Part shown: one piece after another, positions 27,207 through 36,203 of the stretch | How positions within the stretch are numbered: position 1 is the first letter of the stretch | How the letters are laid out: every line of letters starts with the position of its first letter | Assembly (NCBI RefSeq): GCF_001618955.1 | Contig: NZ_LVYV01000009.1 | Coordinates: 1-64,000 of the forward strand | Origin: Tardiphaga robiniae | GTDB lineage: Bacteria > Pseudomonadota > Alphaproteobacteria > Rhizobiales > Xanthobacteraceae | Direction of reading: 5' to 3' | Length of the DNA: 64,000 nt | The notes under the pieces: model-generated | Told to the model about the DNA's origin: nothing | The model's database searches: none | What the model saw: the letters and a program-made list of their open reading frames with translations, nothing else | Program-made: the position numbers and the translations under genes

Positions 27207-27545
27207 TAACTTCTCCTCCACTCGGCCGCGACAGGCAGCCGAAAAACGTGCCAACCCAGAATTCTGTTCTTTTGCCTAGATTATGCTCACGACGGGCGCA
27301 GCCGCAAGCAATGTAAATGACTTCCAGGCGTCAGAAATCAGCCGAATACGCTATGCAAACCGTAGGCCAATTTATTTGAACCTTAAAGAAATATTCAAAA
27401 TCGACGGCGGTCAAGTCTGCGGCGTTTTGGCTTGCGGTCGGACGGAAATTCCTTGAAGGTCAAAGGATCGGTATGGGGCGGTACGAGATTGTGGATTGCC
27501 GGTCTCTCGGCCGCCGCAGGAGCTTCAAGCAGGTAAGATTGCATC
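27207..27545. other. 339-bp divergent intergenic region, importer operon / MarR gene
   Basis: It holds one regulon site (G, 27375-27388) in an AT-rich stretch. No other dyad, RNA gene or open frame of note is seen. The half close to the MarR gene is GC-rich and has no copy of the motif. Confidence 0.6.
27375..27388 (-). promoter_or_regulatory. Regulon site G (toward the Liv-type importer)
   Basis: Read on the minus strand, CTTTAAGGTTCAAA matches the consensus at 13 of 14 positions (C for A at position 11). It lies 169 bp upstream of the binding-protein start, so a long leader or a second promoter is implied. Confidence 0.5.
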
Positions 27546-28052
27546 ATGATTCTCGATTCCGAGACCAAGGCCGTCGAACTTCCCGATGATCACGGCGATG
27601 AGCTGCGCCTGTGGCTCCGGCTCCTGACCTGTACGACGTTGATCGAGGGTGAAGTCCGCAGCCGCTTGCGCGAACGCTTCGATGTCACGCTCCCGCGCTT
27701 CGATCTGATGGCCCAGCTCGACAAAGTGCCCGACGGTATGACCCTGTCGGATGTCTCGAAGCGGATGATGGTGTCGAACGGCAACGTGACCGGCCTGGTC
27801 GAGCGTCTTGTCGAATCCGGCCACGTCGATCGCCGCACCTCCGACACCGATCGTCGGGTGCAGGTGATCCGGCTCACCAAACTCGGCCGCGCCGAGTTCC
27901 GCAAGATGGCCGAAGAACACGAGACCTGGATCGCCGAAATCTTCAGCGATCTGGCGCCGAAGGATGTCCGCGAGCTGATGCGTTTGCTGGCCAAGACCAA
28001 GGCTTCCGCGCAGAAGGCGGCGCAAAAGGCAGCGAACGGAAAAGCGCCGTAA
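27546..28052 (+). CDS. MarR-family transcriptional regulator
   Basis: 168-residue MarR protein: N-terminal dimer helix, winged HTH at about 60-115 (MTLSDVSKRMMVSNGNVTGL then RRTSDTDRRVQVIRLT wing), C-terminal dimer helix with a Lys/Ala-rich tail. MarR proteins in CoA-dependent aromatic pathways (BadR, CouR, HcaR types) usually repress and are released by an aromatic acyl-CoA or acid. It sits at the centre of the genes sharing the palindromic motif and is therefore the first candidate to bind it. It appears to be translated with the arylformamidase-like gene 10 bp downstream. Confidence 0.9.
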   Translation: MILDSETKAVELPDDHGDELRLWLRLLTCTTLIEGEVRSRLRERFDVTLPRFDLMAQLDKVPDGMTLSDVSKRMMVSNGNVTGLVERLVESGHVDRRTSDTDRRVQVIRLTKLGRAEFRKMAEEHETWIAEIFSDLAPKDVRELMRLLAKTKASAQKAAQKAANGKAP

Positions 28053-28062
28053 ACGCGACGCG

Positions 28063-28881
28063 GTGAGTGCAGTGATCGATCTCGAAGCCGAATACAACAA
28101 TCGCGCAAAAGTCCCGGAAAGCTCTGTGCTGATCGCTGGCTGGGCACAGGACGCCAAAGCCTATCGCTACAGCTTCCAGGGCAAGCGCGTTATTCCCTAT
28201 GGCACCGGTGCGCGCCACAACATCGATTACTTTCCGGCCGGGGGGGAAGGTCCGATCGTCGTCTTCATTCATGGTGGCTATTGGCAGGCGCTGGACGCCT
28301 CGTTCTTCAGCCATCTGGCGCGGGGGCTGAATAGCCATGGCATCAGCGTGGCGATCCCCAGCTACGATTTGTGTCCGAACGTCTCGGTCGGCGACATCAT
28401 TGTGCAGATGCGTGCGGCGACCCGCGAACTGGCAAAGCTTGGTCGGCGGCTTGTCGTGTCGGGGCATTCCGCGGGCGGTCATCTCGCCGCCTGCATGCTG
28501 GCGACGGATTGGCGCGCGCTCGATTCCGCGCTGCCGCAGGACCTGATTGTTGGTGCTTATGCGATCTCCGGCCTGTTCGATCTGGGGCCGCTGGTGCCGA
28601 CGTCGATCAACAATGCATTGCATTTGAACGATGCCGGCGCTCGTGGGGTGAGTCCGCTTTACTGGCCTGCGCCATTGCGTGGCTGTCTCGATGCGGTCGT
28701 CGGCGGCGATGAGGGCGCCGAGTACTTCCGGCAGAGCCAAAGTATCGTCGATGCCTGGGGTGCCCATATTCCCACGCGCTTCGAGGCGCTTCCCGGCGCA
28801 AATCATTTTACCGCCGTCGCGCCGATGTCCGATCCGCAGTCCGCCATGGTGCTGCGTCTGAAGGCGCTGGCCACGCTTTAG
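28063..28881 (+). CDS. Alpha/beta hydrolase, arylformamidase (kynurenine formamidase)-like
   Basis: 272-residue alpha/beta hydrolase. Oxyanion motif HGGYW at 70-74 and nucleophile Ser136 in GHSAGGH; catalytic His near the end in GANHFTAV. HGGYW, then YDLCP about 30 residues on, then GHSAG matches the layout of animal-type kynurenine formamidases. That reaction turns N-formylkynurenine into kynurenine, one step from anthranilate, so the gene may feed the anthranilate route from a tryptophan-derived or N-formyl precursor. The start is GTG 28063, 10 bp after the MarR stop. Alternative: a general carboxylesterase. Confidence 0.78.
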   Translation: MSAVIDLEAEYNNRAKVPESSVLIAGWAQDAKAYRYSFQGKRVIPYGTGARHNIDYFPAGGEGPIVVFIHGGYWQALDASFFSHLARGLNSHGISVAIPSYDLCPNVSVGDIIVQMRAATRELAKLGRRLVVSGHSAGGHLAACMLATDWRALDSALPQDLIVGAYAISGLFDLGPLVPTSINNALHLNDAGARGVSPLYWPAPLRGCLDAVVGGDEGAEYFRQSQSIVDAWGAHIPTRFEALPGANHFTAVAPMSDPQSAMVLRLKALATL

Positions 28882-28968
28882 GCGCGGTTGCCTAAACAAA
28901 CTGCGCAAATCGACGTTGTCAGCCGAAAATTTCGGCGTGCCGCAGGACTCCGTAGTTGCGGAAAACTG

Positions 28969-28982
28969 TTTTAAGTCTAAAA
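28969..28982 (+). promoter_or_regulatory. Regulon site F (promoter of the CoA ligase-RidA operon)
   Basis: TTTTAAGTCTAAAA is a full consensus match overlapping the promoter TTGCGG (28956-28961), 16-bp spacer, TAAAAT (28978-28983), 49 bp before the ligase start. Confidence 0.65.
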
Positions 28983-29031
28983 TGATATTAGGATGACGTT
29001 GCCGGGCATCTGACGTGACGGGAGCATTGCA

Positions 29032-30693
29032 ATGGCCGCTGATACTCAGCTGACAAAGCCTTATACGGCGCATGTTGATACGTTTGCGCGGGACAATATG
29101 CCCCCGCCGGAACAGCTGCCGGAGTTTTTGTTCACCCGGCCCGAATTTCATTATCCGCCGCGCATCAACTGCGTGGTGCCGTTTCTCGATCGCTGGGTCG
29201 CCGAGGGGCGCGGCGATGCGCCGTGCATGATCGGCCTGAACGAGAGCTACACCTATCGCGAGCTCTATGAGCTTGTGAACAAGATCTCCAACGTGCTGGT
29301 CAACAAGCTCGGCCTTGTCACCGGCGGCCGCGTGCTGCTGCGGTCGGCCAATAATCCGATGATGGTTGCGACCTATCTCGCGATCATCAAGGCCGGCGGC
29401 GTTTGCGTGTCGACCATGCCGCTGCTGCGCGCCAAGGAACTGTCTTATCCGCTGCAGAAGGCGAAGATCTCGCTGGCGCTGTGCGACAGCAAGCTGTCCG
29501 ACGAGATGGAGAAGGCCAAGGCGGTTTCGCCTGAACTCAAGCGCGTTGTCTATTGGGGCGCGGGCGAGGCCGAACTCGACAAGATGATCGCCGAGGCCGG
29601 CCCGGAATTCACCGCCGTCGATACTGCCTCGGATGATATCTGCCTGATCGCCTTCACTTCGGGCACGACGGGCGATCCGAAGGGCACCATGCATTTCCAT
29701 CGCGACATGCTCGCGGTGTGCGACGGCTTTGCACGCAACGTGCTGCGTGCCAGCCCGGAAGATCGCTTCATCGGTTCGGCGCCACTGGCCTTCACGTTCG
29801 GTTTCGGCGGCGTACTGTTCCCGCTGCATATTGGCGCGTCCTTCGTGGTGCTCGAGAAGGCCGGCCCGGAAGAGCTGCCGTTGGCCGTTGCCAAGCACAA
29901 GGTCACGGTCTGCTTCACCGCACCAACTGCCTATCGCGCCATCCTCGGCAAGATTGATCAGTACGATCTTTCGACGCTCCGCAAATGCGTGTCGGCCGGC
30001 GAAACGTTGCCGAAGGGCACCTATGATGCATGGCTGAAGGCGACCGGCATCAAGCTGATGGACGGCATCGGCGGCACCGAAATGCTGCATATCTTCATCT
30101 GTGCCATCGAAGAGGAGATTCGTCCGGGCTCGACCGGCAAGCCGGTGCCCGGCTATGTCGCCAGGATCATCGACGACGAAGGCAACGAAGTGGCACCCGG
30201 CACGTTAGGCCGTCTCGCCGTGAAGGGCCCGACCGGCTGCAAGTATCTTGCTGATCCGCGTCAGCTTAAATTTGTGCAGAACGGCTGGAATATCACCGGC
30301 GACACCTTCCTGATGGATGAGGACGGCTACTTCTGGTACCAGTCGCGCTCGGACGACATGATCGTGTCGGCGGGTTACAATATCGCTGGCCCCGATGTCG
30401 AAGCGGCTTTGCTCACCCATGAAGCAGTTGTCGATTGTGGCGTGGTCGGTTGCCCCGATGCCGATCGCGGCATGATCGTGAAGGCTTATGTCGTTCTGGC
30501 TCCCGGTCAGGCGGGGAGCGACGCGCTGGCGACCGAGCTTCAGAACCACGTGAAGCGCGAGATCGCGCCTTACAAATATCCGCGCGCCATCGAATTCGTG
30601 ACGCAACTGCCCAAGACCGAGACCGGCAAGCTGAAGCGCTTTGCGCTTCGCCAGCAGGCCGCGGCGGGCGCGTCACCGACCGTTGCCGCATAA
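29032..30693 (+). CDS. 2-aminobenzoate-CoA ligase (benzoate-CoA ligase family)
   Basis: 553-residue adenylate-forming ligase. The N-terminus HVDTFARDNMPP and PEFLF are characteristic of the 2-aminobenzoate-CoA ligase group. Motifs: P-loop FTSGTTGDPKGTMHFH, GGTEMLH, hinge RSDDMIVSAGYNI, catalytic Lys in ETGKLKRF. It would activate anthranilate with ATP and CoA, giving the substrate of the monooxygenase/reductase at 18209. This corresponds to AbmG of Azoarcus evansii by role. It is first in an operon with a RidA-like gene and stands under regulon site F. Benzoate or salicylate as substrate cannot be excluded from sequence alone. Confidence 0.88.
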   Translation: MAADTQLTKPYTAHVDTFARDNMPPPEQLPEFLFTRPEFHYPPRINCVVPFLDRWVAEGRGDAPCMIGLNESYTYRELYELVNKISNVLVNKLGLVTGGRVLLRSANNPMMVATYLAIIKAGGVCVSTMPLLRAKELSYPLQKAKISLALCDSKLSDEMEKAKAVSPELKRVVYWGAGEAELDKMIAEAGPEFTAVDTASDDICLIAFTSGTTGDPKGTMHFHRDMLAVCDGFARNVLRASPEDRFIGSAPLAFTFGFGGVLFPLHIGASFVVLEKAGPEELPLAVAKHKVTVCFTAPTAYRAILGKIDQYDLSTLRKCVSAGETLPKGTYDAWLKATGIKLMDGIGGTEMLHIFICAIEEEIRPGSTGKPVPGYVARIIDDEGNEVAPGTLGRLAVKGPTGCKYLADPRQLKFVQNGWNITGDTFLMDEDGYFWYQSRSDDMIVSAGYNIAGPDVEAALLTHEAVVDCGVVGCPDADRGMIVKAYVVLAPGQAGSDALATELQNHVKREIAPYKYPRAIEFVTQLPKTETGKLKRFALRQQAAAGASPTVAA

Positions 30694-30726
30694 GTTTGAA
30701 GAACTGTTTTCAGGGAGGATTGCCCG

Positions 30727-31185
30727 GTGAATGCACCTAAGGGCCCGACATTGACCGTGGTGCCAAACGCAAAGGGCGATGCCGTATCGTCTGCGTCACG
30801 CGTGCTGCAGCCGAGCGGATGGCCGATGCCCAAGGGCTACGCCAATGGCATGACTGCCGATGGCCGCATCGTCGTTACCGGTGGCGTGATCGGCTGGGAC
30901 GCCGAGGAGAAGTTGAAGCCGGATTTCGTGTCGCAGGTTCGTCAGGCACTGCAGAACATTTCCGAGATCCTCGCGGAAGGTGGCGCGAAGCCCGAGCATC
31001 TCGTGCGGCTGACCTGGTATGTCGTCGATATGGAAGAATATCTCGGCAATCTGAAAGCGCTCGGTCAGGCCTATCGCGAGATACTTGGTGCACACTATCC
31101 GGCCATGGCGCTGGTGCAGGTCGTGCGTCTGGTTGAACTCGCTGCGCGCGTCGAGATCGAGGCGACTGCGGTGGTGCCGCGCTAA
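30727..31185 (+). CDS. RidA (YjgF/YER057c/UK114) family protein
   Basis: 152-residue Rid-family protein, GTG start with GGAGG upstream, 33 bp after the ligase gene. The core has the family's VTGGVIGWD and WYVVDMEEY patterns. In imine-hydrolysing RidA a catalytic Arg lies in a PAR segment; here the equivalent reads PAMALVQV, so the Arg is absent and deaminase activity is doubtful. Many catabolic Rid subgroups lack it too. The ring product of the monooxygenase/reductase is an enamine, so binding or hydrolysing that group remains an attractive idea. About 25 N-terminal residues precede the domain. Confidence 0.86.
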   Translation: MNAPKGPTLTVVPNAKGDAVSSASRVLQPSGWPMPKGYANGMTADGRIVVTGGVIGWDAEEKLKPDFVSQVRQALQNISEILAEGGAKPEHLVRLTWYVVDMEEYLGNLKALGQAYREILGAHYPAMALVQVVRLVELAARVEIEATAVVPR

Positions 31186-31191
31186 GCGGCG

Positions 31192-32001
31192 CTACTTAGC
31201 CTCGATAAACTCCGTCGGGCTCTTGCCCGTCACTTGCCGGAATGCGTGGGAAAACGCGGAGAAGCTTGCATAGCCCAAATCGGCAGCGAGCTGCTTCACC
31301 GACGCGTTGCGGTTCATCGACAGTCGTTCGATCGCCTCTGCGATCCGCGCGCGTTGACACCAGCTCTTGAAGCTCAATTGCGTCTCTGCCGAAAAAAGCC
31401 GCGATAGTGTACGTGCAGACGTGCCGACGGTGCGCGCCAATGTTTCGATCTCGTAAGTCTGCGTCGGATCGGCCAGCACCATCTCCGCCGCGCGTCGGCA
31501 GCGCGGCTCTTGCGGCAGCGGCATGAAGGTGGCTGGATCGCCAGCCTGATGCAGTTCGAGCATGGCAATCTCGATCAACAGCTGATTGCGCGCGACGTCA
31601 TCGCGCCCATCGAATAGCGCCAGGATCGACTCGTGCAACAGGCGCGACACGCGAACCACGAACTCCGCTGCGAGATCGCCATTGCGTCGGTCCCGCGCCA
31701 GCCAGTCGACGTTGAAATACAACGAGCGCATCTCGATGTCGGCCAGAACGTCGATGGCGTGGGGCAGGTGGGCCGGCACCCAGACCGCGCGGTCCGGTGG
31801 CACCAACCAGCGGCCCTTTGGAGTCGTGACCTGCATAGTGCCCGCAGCGGCGAACACGAGTTGCGCCTCGCGATGGGCATGGGTGTCCAGCCGGATGCCC
31901 TTGCGGTAGCGCGTCGCCAGGATGTGGACGCCATCGATCGCCGGGCGCCGGCGCTCGGATAAGTCCACGATTGGCGGTTCGGCGACATTCATTGGCAACA
32001 T
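31192..32001 (-). CDS. AraC-family transcriptional regulator
   Basis: 269-residue regulator with an N-terminal cupin (HAHREAQLVFAAAGTM) and a C-terminal AraC HTH (IETLARTVGTSARTLSRLF, then VKQLAADLGYASFSAFSHAF). The layout, with a cupin around 20-110 and a divergent MFS gene 54 bp away, resembles NimR/NimT of E. coli, in which the regulator controls an efflux pump; the resemblance is in arrangement and family only. Its stop converges with the RidA gene's after 6 bp. Start M at 32001 has no clear ribosome site; M4 at 31992 is an alternative. Confidence 0.85.
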   Translation of the reverse strand: MLPMNVAEPPIVDLSERRRPAIDGVHILATRYRKGIRLDTHAHREAQLVFAAAGTMQVTTPKGRWLVPPDRAVWVPAHLPHAIDVLADIEMRSLYFNVDWLARDRRNGDLAAEFVVRVSRLLHESILALFDGRDDVARNQLLIEIAMLELHQAGDPATFMPLPQEPRCRRAAEMVLADPTQTYEIETLARTVGTSARTLSRLFSAETQLSFKSWCQRARIAEAIERLSMNRNASVKQLAADLGYASFSAFSHAFRQVTGKSPTEFIEAK

Positions 32002-32055
32002 CCCGTTAGAGCAAGCTCATATAACGACATTCCAAGATTGCCAAGGAATCGATTC

Positions 32056-33234
32056 ATGAACGTCCCCAGCCGGGTCATCACCCTCGTCAATGTCGCCCAT
32101 TTCATCGACCATTACGCGATGCTGATCTTTGCGGCAGCGGTGCTCGTGATGGGTCCGGCCATGAATATGACCTATACCGAGCTGCTGCCCTATGCGACGC
32201 CGGGCTTCATGGCGTTTGGCGCCGGCTCGTTGGTGACCGGTTGGCTCGGGGACCGCTGGAGCCGTCGCCATATGATGGTGATCTTCTTCTACGGCATCGG
32301 TCTGTCGATGATGGCTGTCGGCCTGGTGCAGACGCCTTTGCAGCTTGGTGCGGCGCTGTTCTCGGTTGGCCTGTTCGCGTCGATCTATCATCCGGTCGGT
32401 ACGGCGATGATCGTCTCCTATGCCGACAAGCTCGGCAGCGCGATGGGCATTAACGGCGTGTTCGGCAATTTCGGCGTGGCATCTTCCGCACTGATCACCG
32501 GCGTACTCGGTCAGTTCCTCGGCTGGCGCTGGGCCTTCATCATTCCCGGCCTCGTCACTGTTGCAGCTGGTGTTGTCTTCATGCGCGAGGTCGCGCATGA
32601 AGATCGCTCGGGATTCAAACAGGCCGCGGCGCAAGCGCGCGTCGCGAAGTCCGACATGTGGCGTGTGATCCTTGCTCTGTTGGTCACGGTGGTCGCGATC
32701 TCCACCGTCTTCAACGCCATCACCGTCGCGCTGCCAAAACTGTTTGCCGAGCGCTTGTCCGAATTGACGGACAGCCCGGCATTGCTCGGCATCATTGCCG
32801 CCTGCGTTTACGTCTTCGGCGCGGCAACCCAGTACAACATCGGCAAGCTGATCGATAAGCACTCGCTGAAGGCGGTGAGCGTTCCGTTGTCGCTGGTGCT
32901 CGCGCCGTTCCTGTATTTCGCAGCGTCGCAGTCAAACGTTTCACTGATTGTCGTCGCGATCGGCATTATCATTGGTCTGTTCGGGCAGATCACCGTCAAT
33001 GAGGCGATCGTTGGCAAGTATACAAGCGAGGAGTGGCGGTCGCGCGCTTATGCCGTGCGCTACTTCGTCGGCTTCACCGCAGCAGGTGCTTCAGTCGGCC
33101 TCGTCGCATGGTTGTACGAGCAGGGTGGCTTCATCATGATGTTGCACGCTTTTGCCGCCTTGTCGGCGCTGGTGATCGTCGCCGCATTGATTTTGCCGCG
33201 GGAGTTGCCGCCAGCAAAAGCGCCTGTGGCGTAA
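32056..33234 (+). CDS. MFS transporter (probable efflux)
   Basis: 392-residue major facilitator with about twelve membrane segments and the conserved GDRWSRRH loop between helices 2 and 3. The N-terminus NVAHFIDHYAMLIF recalls the fosmidomycin-resistance-like subgroup. ATG 32056 has AAGGA 8 bp upstream. It is divergent from the AraC gene, which probably regulates it. Substrate unknown. Confidence 0.85.
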   Translation: MNVPSRVITLVNVAHFIDHYAMLIFAAAVLVMGPAMNMTYTELLPYATPGFMAFGAGSLVTGWLGDRWSRRHMMVIFFYGIGLSMMAVGLVQTPLQLGAALFSVGLFASIYHPVGTAMIVSYADKLGSAMGINGVFGNFGVASSALITGVLGQFLGWRWAFIIPGLVTVAAGVVFMREVAHEDRSGFKQAAAQARVAKSDMWRVILALLVTVVAISTVFNAITVALPKLFAERLSELTDSPALLGIIAACVYVFGAATQYNIGKLIDKHSLKAVSVPLSLVLAPFLYFAASQSNVSLIVVAIGIIIGLFGQITVNEAIVGKYTSEEWRSRAYAVRYFVGFTAAGASVGLVAWLYEQGGFIMMLHAFAALSALVIVAALILPRELPPAKAPVA

Positions 33235-33473
33235 ACCTCTCGCTTTCCACTGGCGAGCAGCGCGGGACCGGTCTAGTCAGGCGGTGGCAATGCCATTCGC
33301 CTCCTGAACGGCGGCAGGCGAAAGTGGCATTTCGCGCACATCATCATCGCGATCGCAGATTTCCGAATGGTCTCGGGAATTGTCTGGTGTCTGTGGTGTT
33401 GCATGATGGGTGCTGCTTTTTGACTCTGACGACCGAGACGCGAGCCGCCGGAACCGTTTTGCTGGATACGTCC

Positions 33474-34571
33474 GTGAACTTTGAAGTGCTCGTCGACGAA
33501 ATTTATGAAGCCGGGATTCTGCCGGAGCGTTGGCCACAGGTATTCGACCGGCTTGCGGAGATTGCGGATGCGGAAGGTTCGCTGATTTTTGCGGCGGCGC
33601 CGGGCACGCCGCGCTGGATGTCATCGGAAAAGATTCGCGAACGAATTGATCGCTGGACGAAGGGGCCCTTCGCTCACAACAACCCGCGCGCTGAGCGATT
33701 GATTCCGAACACCGAGCCGCGATTTTTGACTGATCTTGATCGTTTCACGGTGGAAGAGCTCGATAATGAGAGCTTTTATCGGGATTTGCTGCGGCCCGGA
33801 GGGCTCGGATGGTGCGTTGGCACCTCGATCAGATCGCCGTCAGGAGACATGCTTGTCTTGTCGGTTGAGAAGGCGTTTGCGAAAGGGCCAGTTCCTCGGG
33901 CGATTGCGGAGCAATTCGACCAGCTTCGGCCGCATCTGGCGCGGGCTGCTGTATTGGCCGGGCGCCTCGGTTTCGAACGCGCGCGTACCGCTGTCGCGAC
34001 GATGGAGATGATCGGGCTGCCCGCTGCAGCGCTAACGCAGGCGGGACGGGTGGTCGCAACCAATCCCGGTTTCCTTGCCAGCACGGCTACGGTCAGCGTG
34101 GGCGCGCAGGATCAGGTGCAATTCAGCTATCCGACCGCCAACACGCTATTCCTGGAGGCGCTCGCCAAGCCTGTGTCTCTGGCCAAGACGGGCCGATCCA
34201 TTCCCATCGCAGGTACTGACAAGAGCCCGCCTTTGATCGCGCATGTGCTGCCGCTCCGTCTGGCTGGCCTGGATGTTTTTGCGGGCGCTGTCTCGATCCT
34301 GTTCCTGACGCCGATCACTCAGCAGCGCAGCCCGGGTCCGGAGCTTTTGCAGGCTCTGTTCGATTTGACGCCGGCCGAAGCGCGGATCACCAGCCTCCTG
34401 ATTGATGGCAACTCAGTCGACTCCATCTCGAAAATGCAGAGCGTCAGTCTGAATACCGTGCGGACTCAGCTGAAATCCGTCTTCATGAAAACTGGCGTTG
34501 ATCGGCAGGTGGACCTGGTTCGGCTTCTGGGCCAGCCGCGAGTTCAATTGATCCCGGATCGGGACGCCTGA
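33474..34571 (+). CDS. LuxR-type HTH transcriptional regulator
   Basis: About 365 residues with a C-terminal LuxR/GerE helix-turn-helix (LTPAEARITSLLIDGNSVDS then LNTVRTQLKSVFMKTGV) and an N-terminal region of about 280 residues without a domain I can name. Start GTG 33474 was chosen because VNFEVLVDEIYEAG looks like the N-terminus of similar Bradyrhizobium regulators; an upstream in-frame TTG at 33420 would add 18 residues, and neither has a strong ribosome site. The gene is alone, followed by a hairpin. Confidence 0.78.
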   Translation: MNFEVLVDEIYEAGILPERWPQVFDRLAEIADAEGSLIFAAAPGTPRWMSSEKIRERIDRWTKGPFAHNNPRAERLIPNTEPRFLTDLDRFTVEELDNESFYRDLLRPGGLGWCVGTSIRSPSGDMLVLSVEKAFAKGPVPRAIAEQFDQLRPHLARAAVLAGRLGFERARTAVATMEMIGLPAAALTQAGRVVATNPGFLASTATVSVGAQDQVQFSYPTANTLFLEALAKPVSLAKTGRSIPIAGTDKSPPLIAHVLPLRLAGLDVFAGAVSILFLTPITQQRSPGPELLQALFDLTPAEARITSLLIDGNSVDSISKMQSVSLNTVRTQLKSVFMKTGVDRQVDLVRLLGQPRVQLIPDRDA

Positions 34572-34584
34572 AAAATCCACGAAA

Positions 34585-34608
34585 AAGGCCGGCACGATGG
34601 CCGGCCTT
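34585..34608 (+). terminator. Hairpin after LuxR-type gene
   Basis: Stem AAGGCCGGC (34585-34593), loop ACGATG, stem GCCGGCCTT (34600-34608), 14 bp after the stop. There is no T run downstream. The next 190 bp to the depolymerase end hold nothing recognisable. Confidence 0.6.
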
Positions 34609-34799
34609 GATGCGTAGTATGTCCCGTGAAAATCGTGCAGTCGTCAATACACGGTCCGCCGAAGCGGTAATAGGAAACCGCTGTCATGTTGCTGACGCGG
34701 CCGCTAAACGATTCCCCGGTATCGACGTAGGTTATTCCTGCGACATCCGCGTCACCAATTTGGGTGAAGCGCCCGACTATTTGTATACAACGCAGGGTT

Positions 34800-36023
34800 T
34801 CAGGAATTCACGTGAACAAAATCACGCAGCAGCGGGTAGATCTCGTTGTTCCAGCGGCGTCCGCTGAATACACCGTAATGGCCTACACCGGCCTGCATGT
34901 GATGGACTTTGCGATAGGCTCGCACGCCGGTGCATAAATCCTGGGCTGCCAGAGTCTGGCCGATCGAGCAGATATCATCCTTCTCGCCCTCGACCGTCAT
35001 CAGCCCCATGCGTTTGATCGATGCGCAGTTCACGGTCCGGCCCTTGTAGGTCAGCTTGCCCTGCGGCAACAGATGCTCCTGGAACACGTCGCGGATGGTG
35101 TCGATATAGAACTCTCCCGGCAGATCCATCACGGCGAAATATTCGTCGTAGAACGTCTTGATGACTTCCGCCTTCTCGGTCTCGCCCTTGGCGAGATGGT
35201 CGGCGAGATCGACATGTGACTTGATGTGCCGCTCGAGATTCATCGAGACGAATGCAGTCAACTGAATGAAGCCGGGATAGACTTGCCGGAACGCGCCTTT
35301 GCACTGGAACGGCACGTAGTTGATCATGTTCTCTTCGAACCACTTCAACGGTTTGCTCTTGGCGAACTCGTTGACCTTGGTCGGCTGAATGCGTGTATCG
35401 ATCGGGCCCGCCATCAGTGTCAGGCTTGCCGGGCGCGCCGGGTGATTGTCCTCCGACATGATGGCAGCTGCGGCCAGCGCTGACACGGACGGCTGGCAAA
35501 TCGCGACCATGTGCGAACGCGGACCGAGCTCATTCATGAATGTGATCAGGTGCTCGGTATATTCGTCGAGGCCGAACTTGCCCTGATTGAGCGGTATGTC
35601 GCGCGGGTTGTGCCAGTCTGTGATATAGACGTCATGATCCTGCAGCAGGGTCTTCACGGTGCCGCGCAGCAGCGTCGCGAAGTGGCCGGACATCGGCGCC
35701 ACCAGCAGCATGCGGGGCTGTTCCGGCGCATTCTCTTTCTTGAAGTGTAGCAGCGATCCGAATGGCGTCTTGAAGGTGACTTCTTCCGTCACCTCGTGCT
35801 CGTCGTTGCCGACCATCACCTTGCCGATATCGAATTCGGGCCGATGATAGGTGAGGGCGGAGCGTGAGATCAGCTCAAGTGCTGCCGCGAGGCGGCCGAA
35901 CGGTTTCTCGGACGTGCCGGCCGGGACGAGATTGAGGTACTTCAATGCGGCAGATGCACCGGTGCGCCAAGGTGCTGTCAGATCCATGTGATTCTGGTAG
36001 GCCTGATACATCATTGACATCAT
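34800..36023 (-). CDS. phaZ: Intracellular polyhydroxyalkanoate depolymerase
   Basis: 407-residue intracellular PHB depolymerase (PHB_depo_C family) that mobilises granule polymer to hydroxyacid oligomers. The nucleophile is Cys176 in VAICQPSVSA, matching the catalytic Cys of the Ralstonia PhaZ1 type. The C-terminal His is in GVGHYGVFSGRRW, and the N-terminus MYQAYQNHMDL is typical. No signal peptide. The gene is alone, flanked by regulators and a divergent GST gene (180-bp gap). It is not obviously linked to the aromatic region. Confidence 0.92.
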   Translation of the reverse strand: MMSMMYQAYQNHMDLTAPWRTGASAALKYLNLVPAGTSEKPFGRLAAALELISRSALTYHRPEFDIGKVMVGNDEHEVTEEVTFKTPFGSLLHFKKENAPEQPRMLLVAPMSGHFATLLRGTVKTLLQDHDVYITDWHNPRDIPLNQGKFGLDEYTEHLITFMNELGPRSHMVAICQPSVSALAAAAIMSEDNHPARPASLTLMAGPIDTRIQPTKVNEFAKSKPLKWFEENMINYVPFQCKGAFRQVYPGFIQLTAFVSMNLERHIKSHVDLADHLAKGETEKAEVIKTFYDEYFAVMDLPGEFYIDTIRDVFQEHLLPQGKLTYKGRTVNCASIKRMGLMTVEGEKDDICSIGQTLAAQDLCTGVRAYRKVHHMQAGVGHYGVFSGRRWNNEIYPLLRDFVHVNS

Positions 36024-36203
36024 CCGGAGCTATCCCTGCTTTGTTGCTATGCAATATTGAAGCCAGAGAAGAGTCAATTCGTCTGGAAAACTGGCATGTG
36101 GTTTGCTGAATAAAATTAAAGCAGCACAAGCAATGGGCAGCCGGGAACCGGTTACCCCGAGGGCTGACGGGCTGCCTGGGTTCGGGCGTAAGGGGGATAA
36201 GTC

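Noticed and set aside
27943-30090. 715-codon open frame on the minus strand opposite the hydrolase and ligase genes
   Set aside because: It is the mirror of well-supported plus-strand genes in GC-rich DNA; its composition is His/Arg-rich and it crosses two operon boundaries.
31192-33234. AraC/MFS pair as a true NimR-NimT nitroimidazole system
   Set aside because: Only family and divergent layout match; nothing in the sequence points to that substrate.
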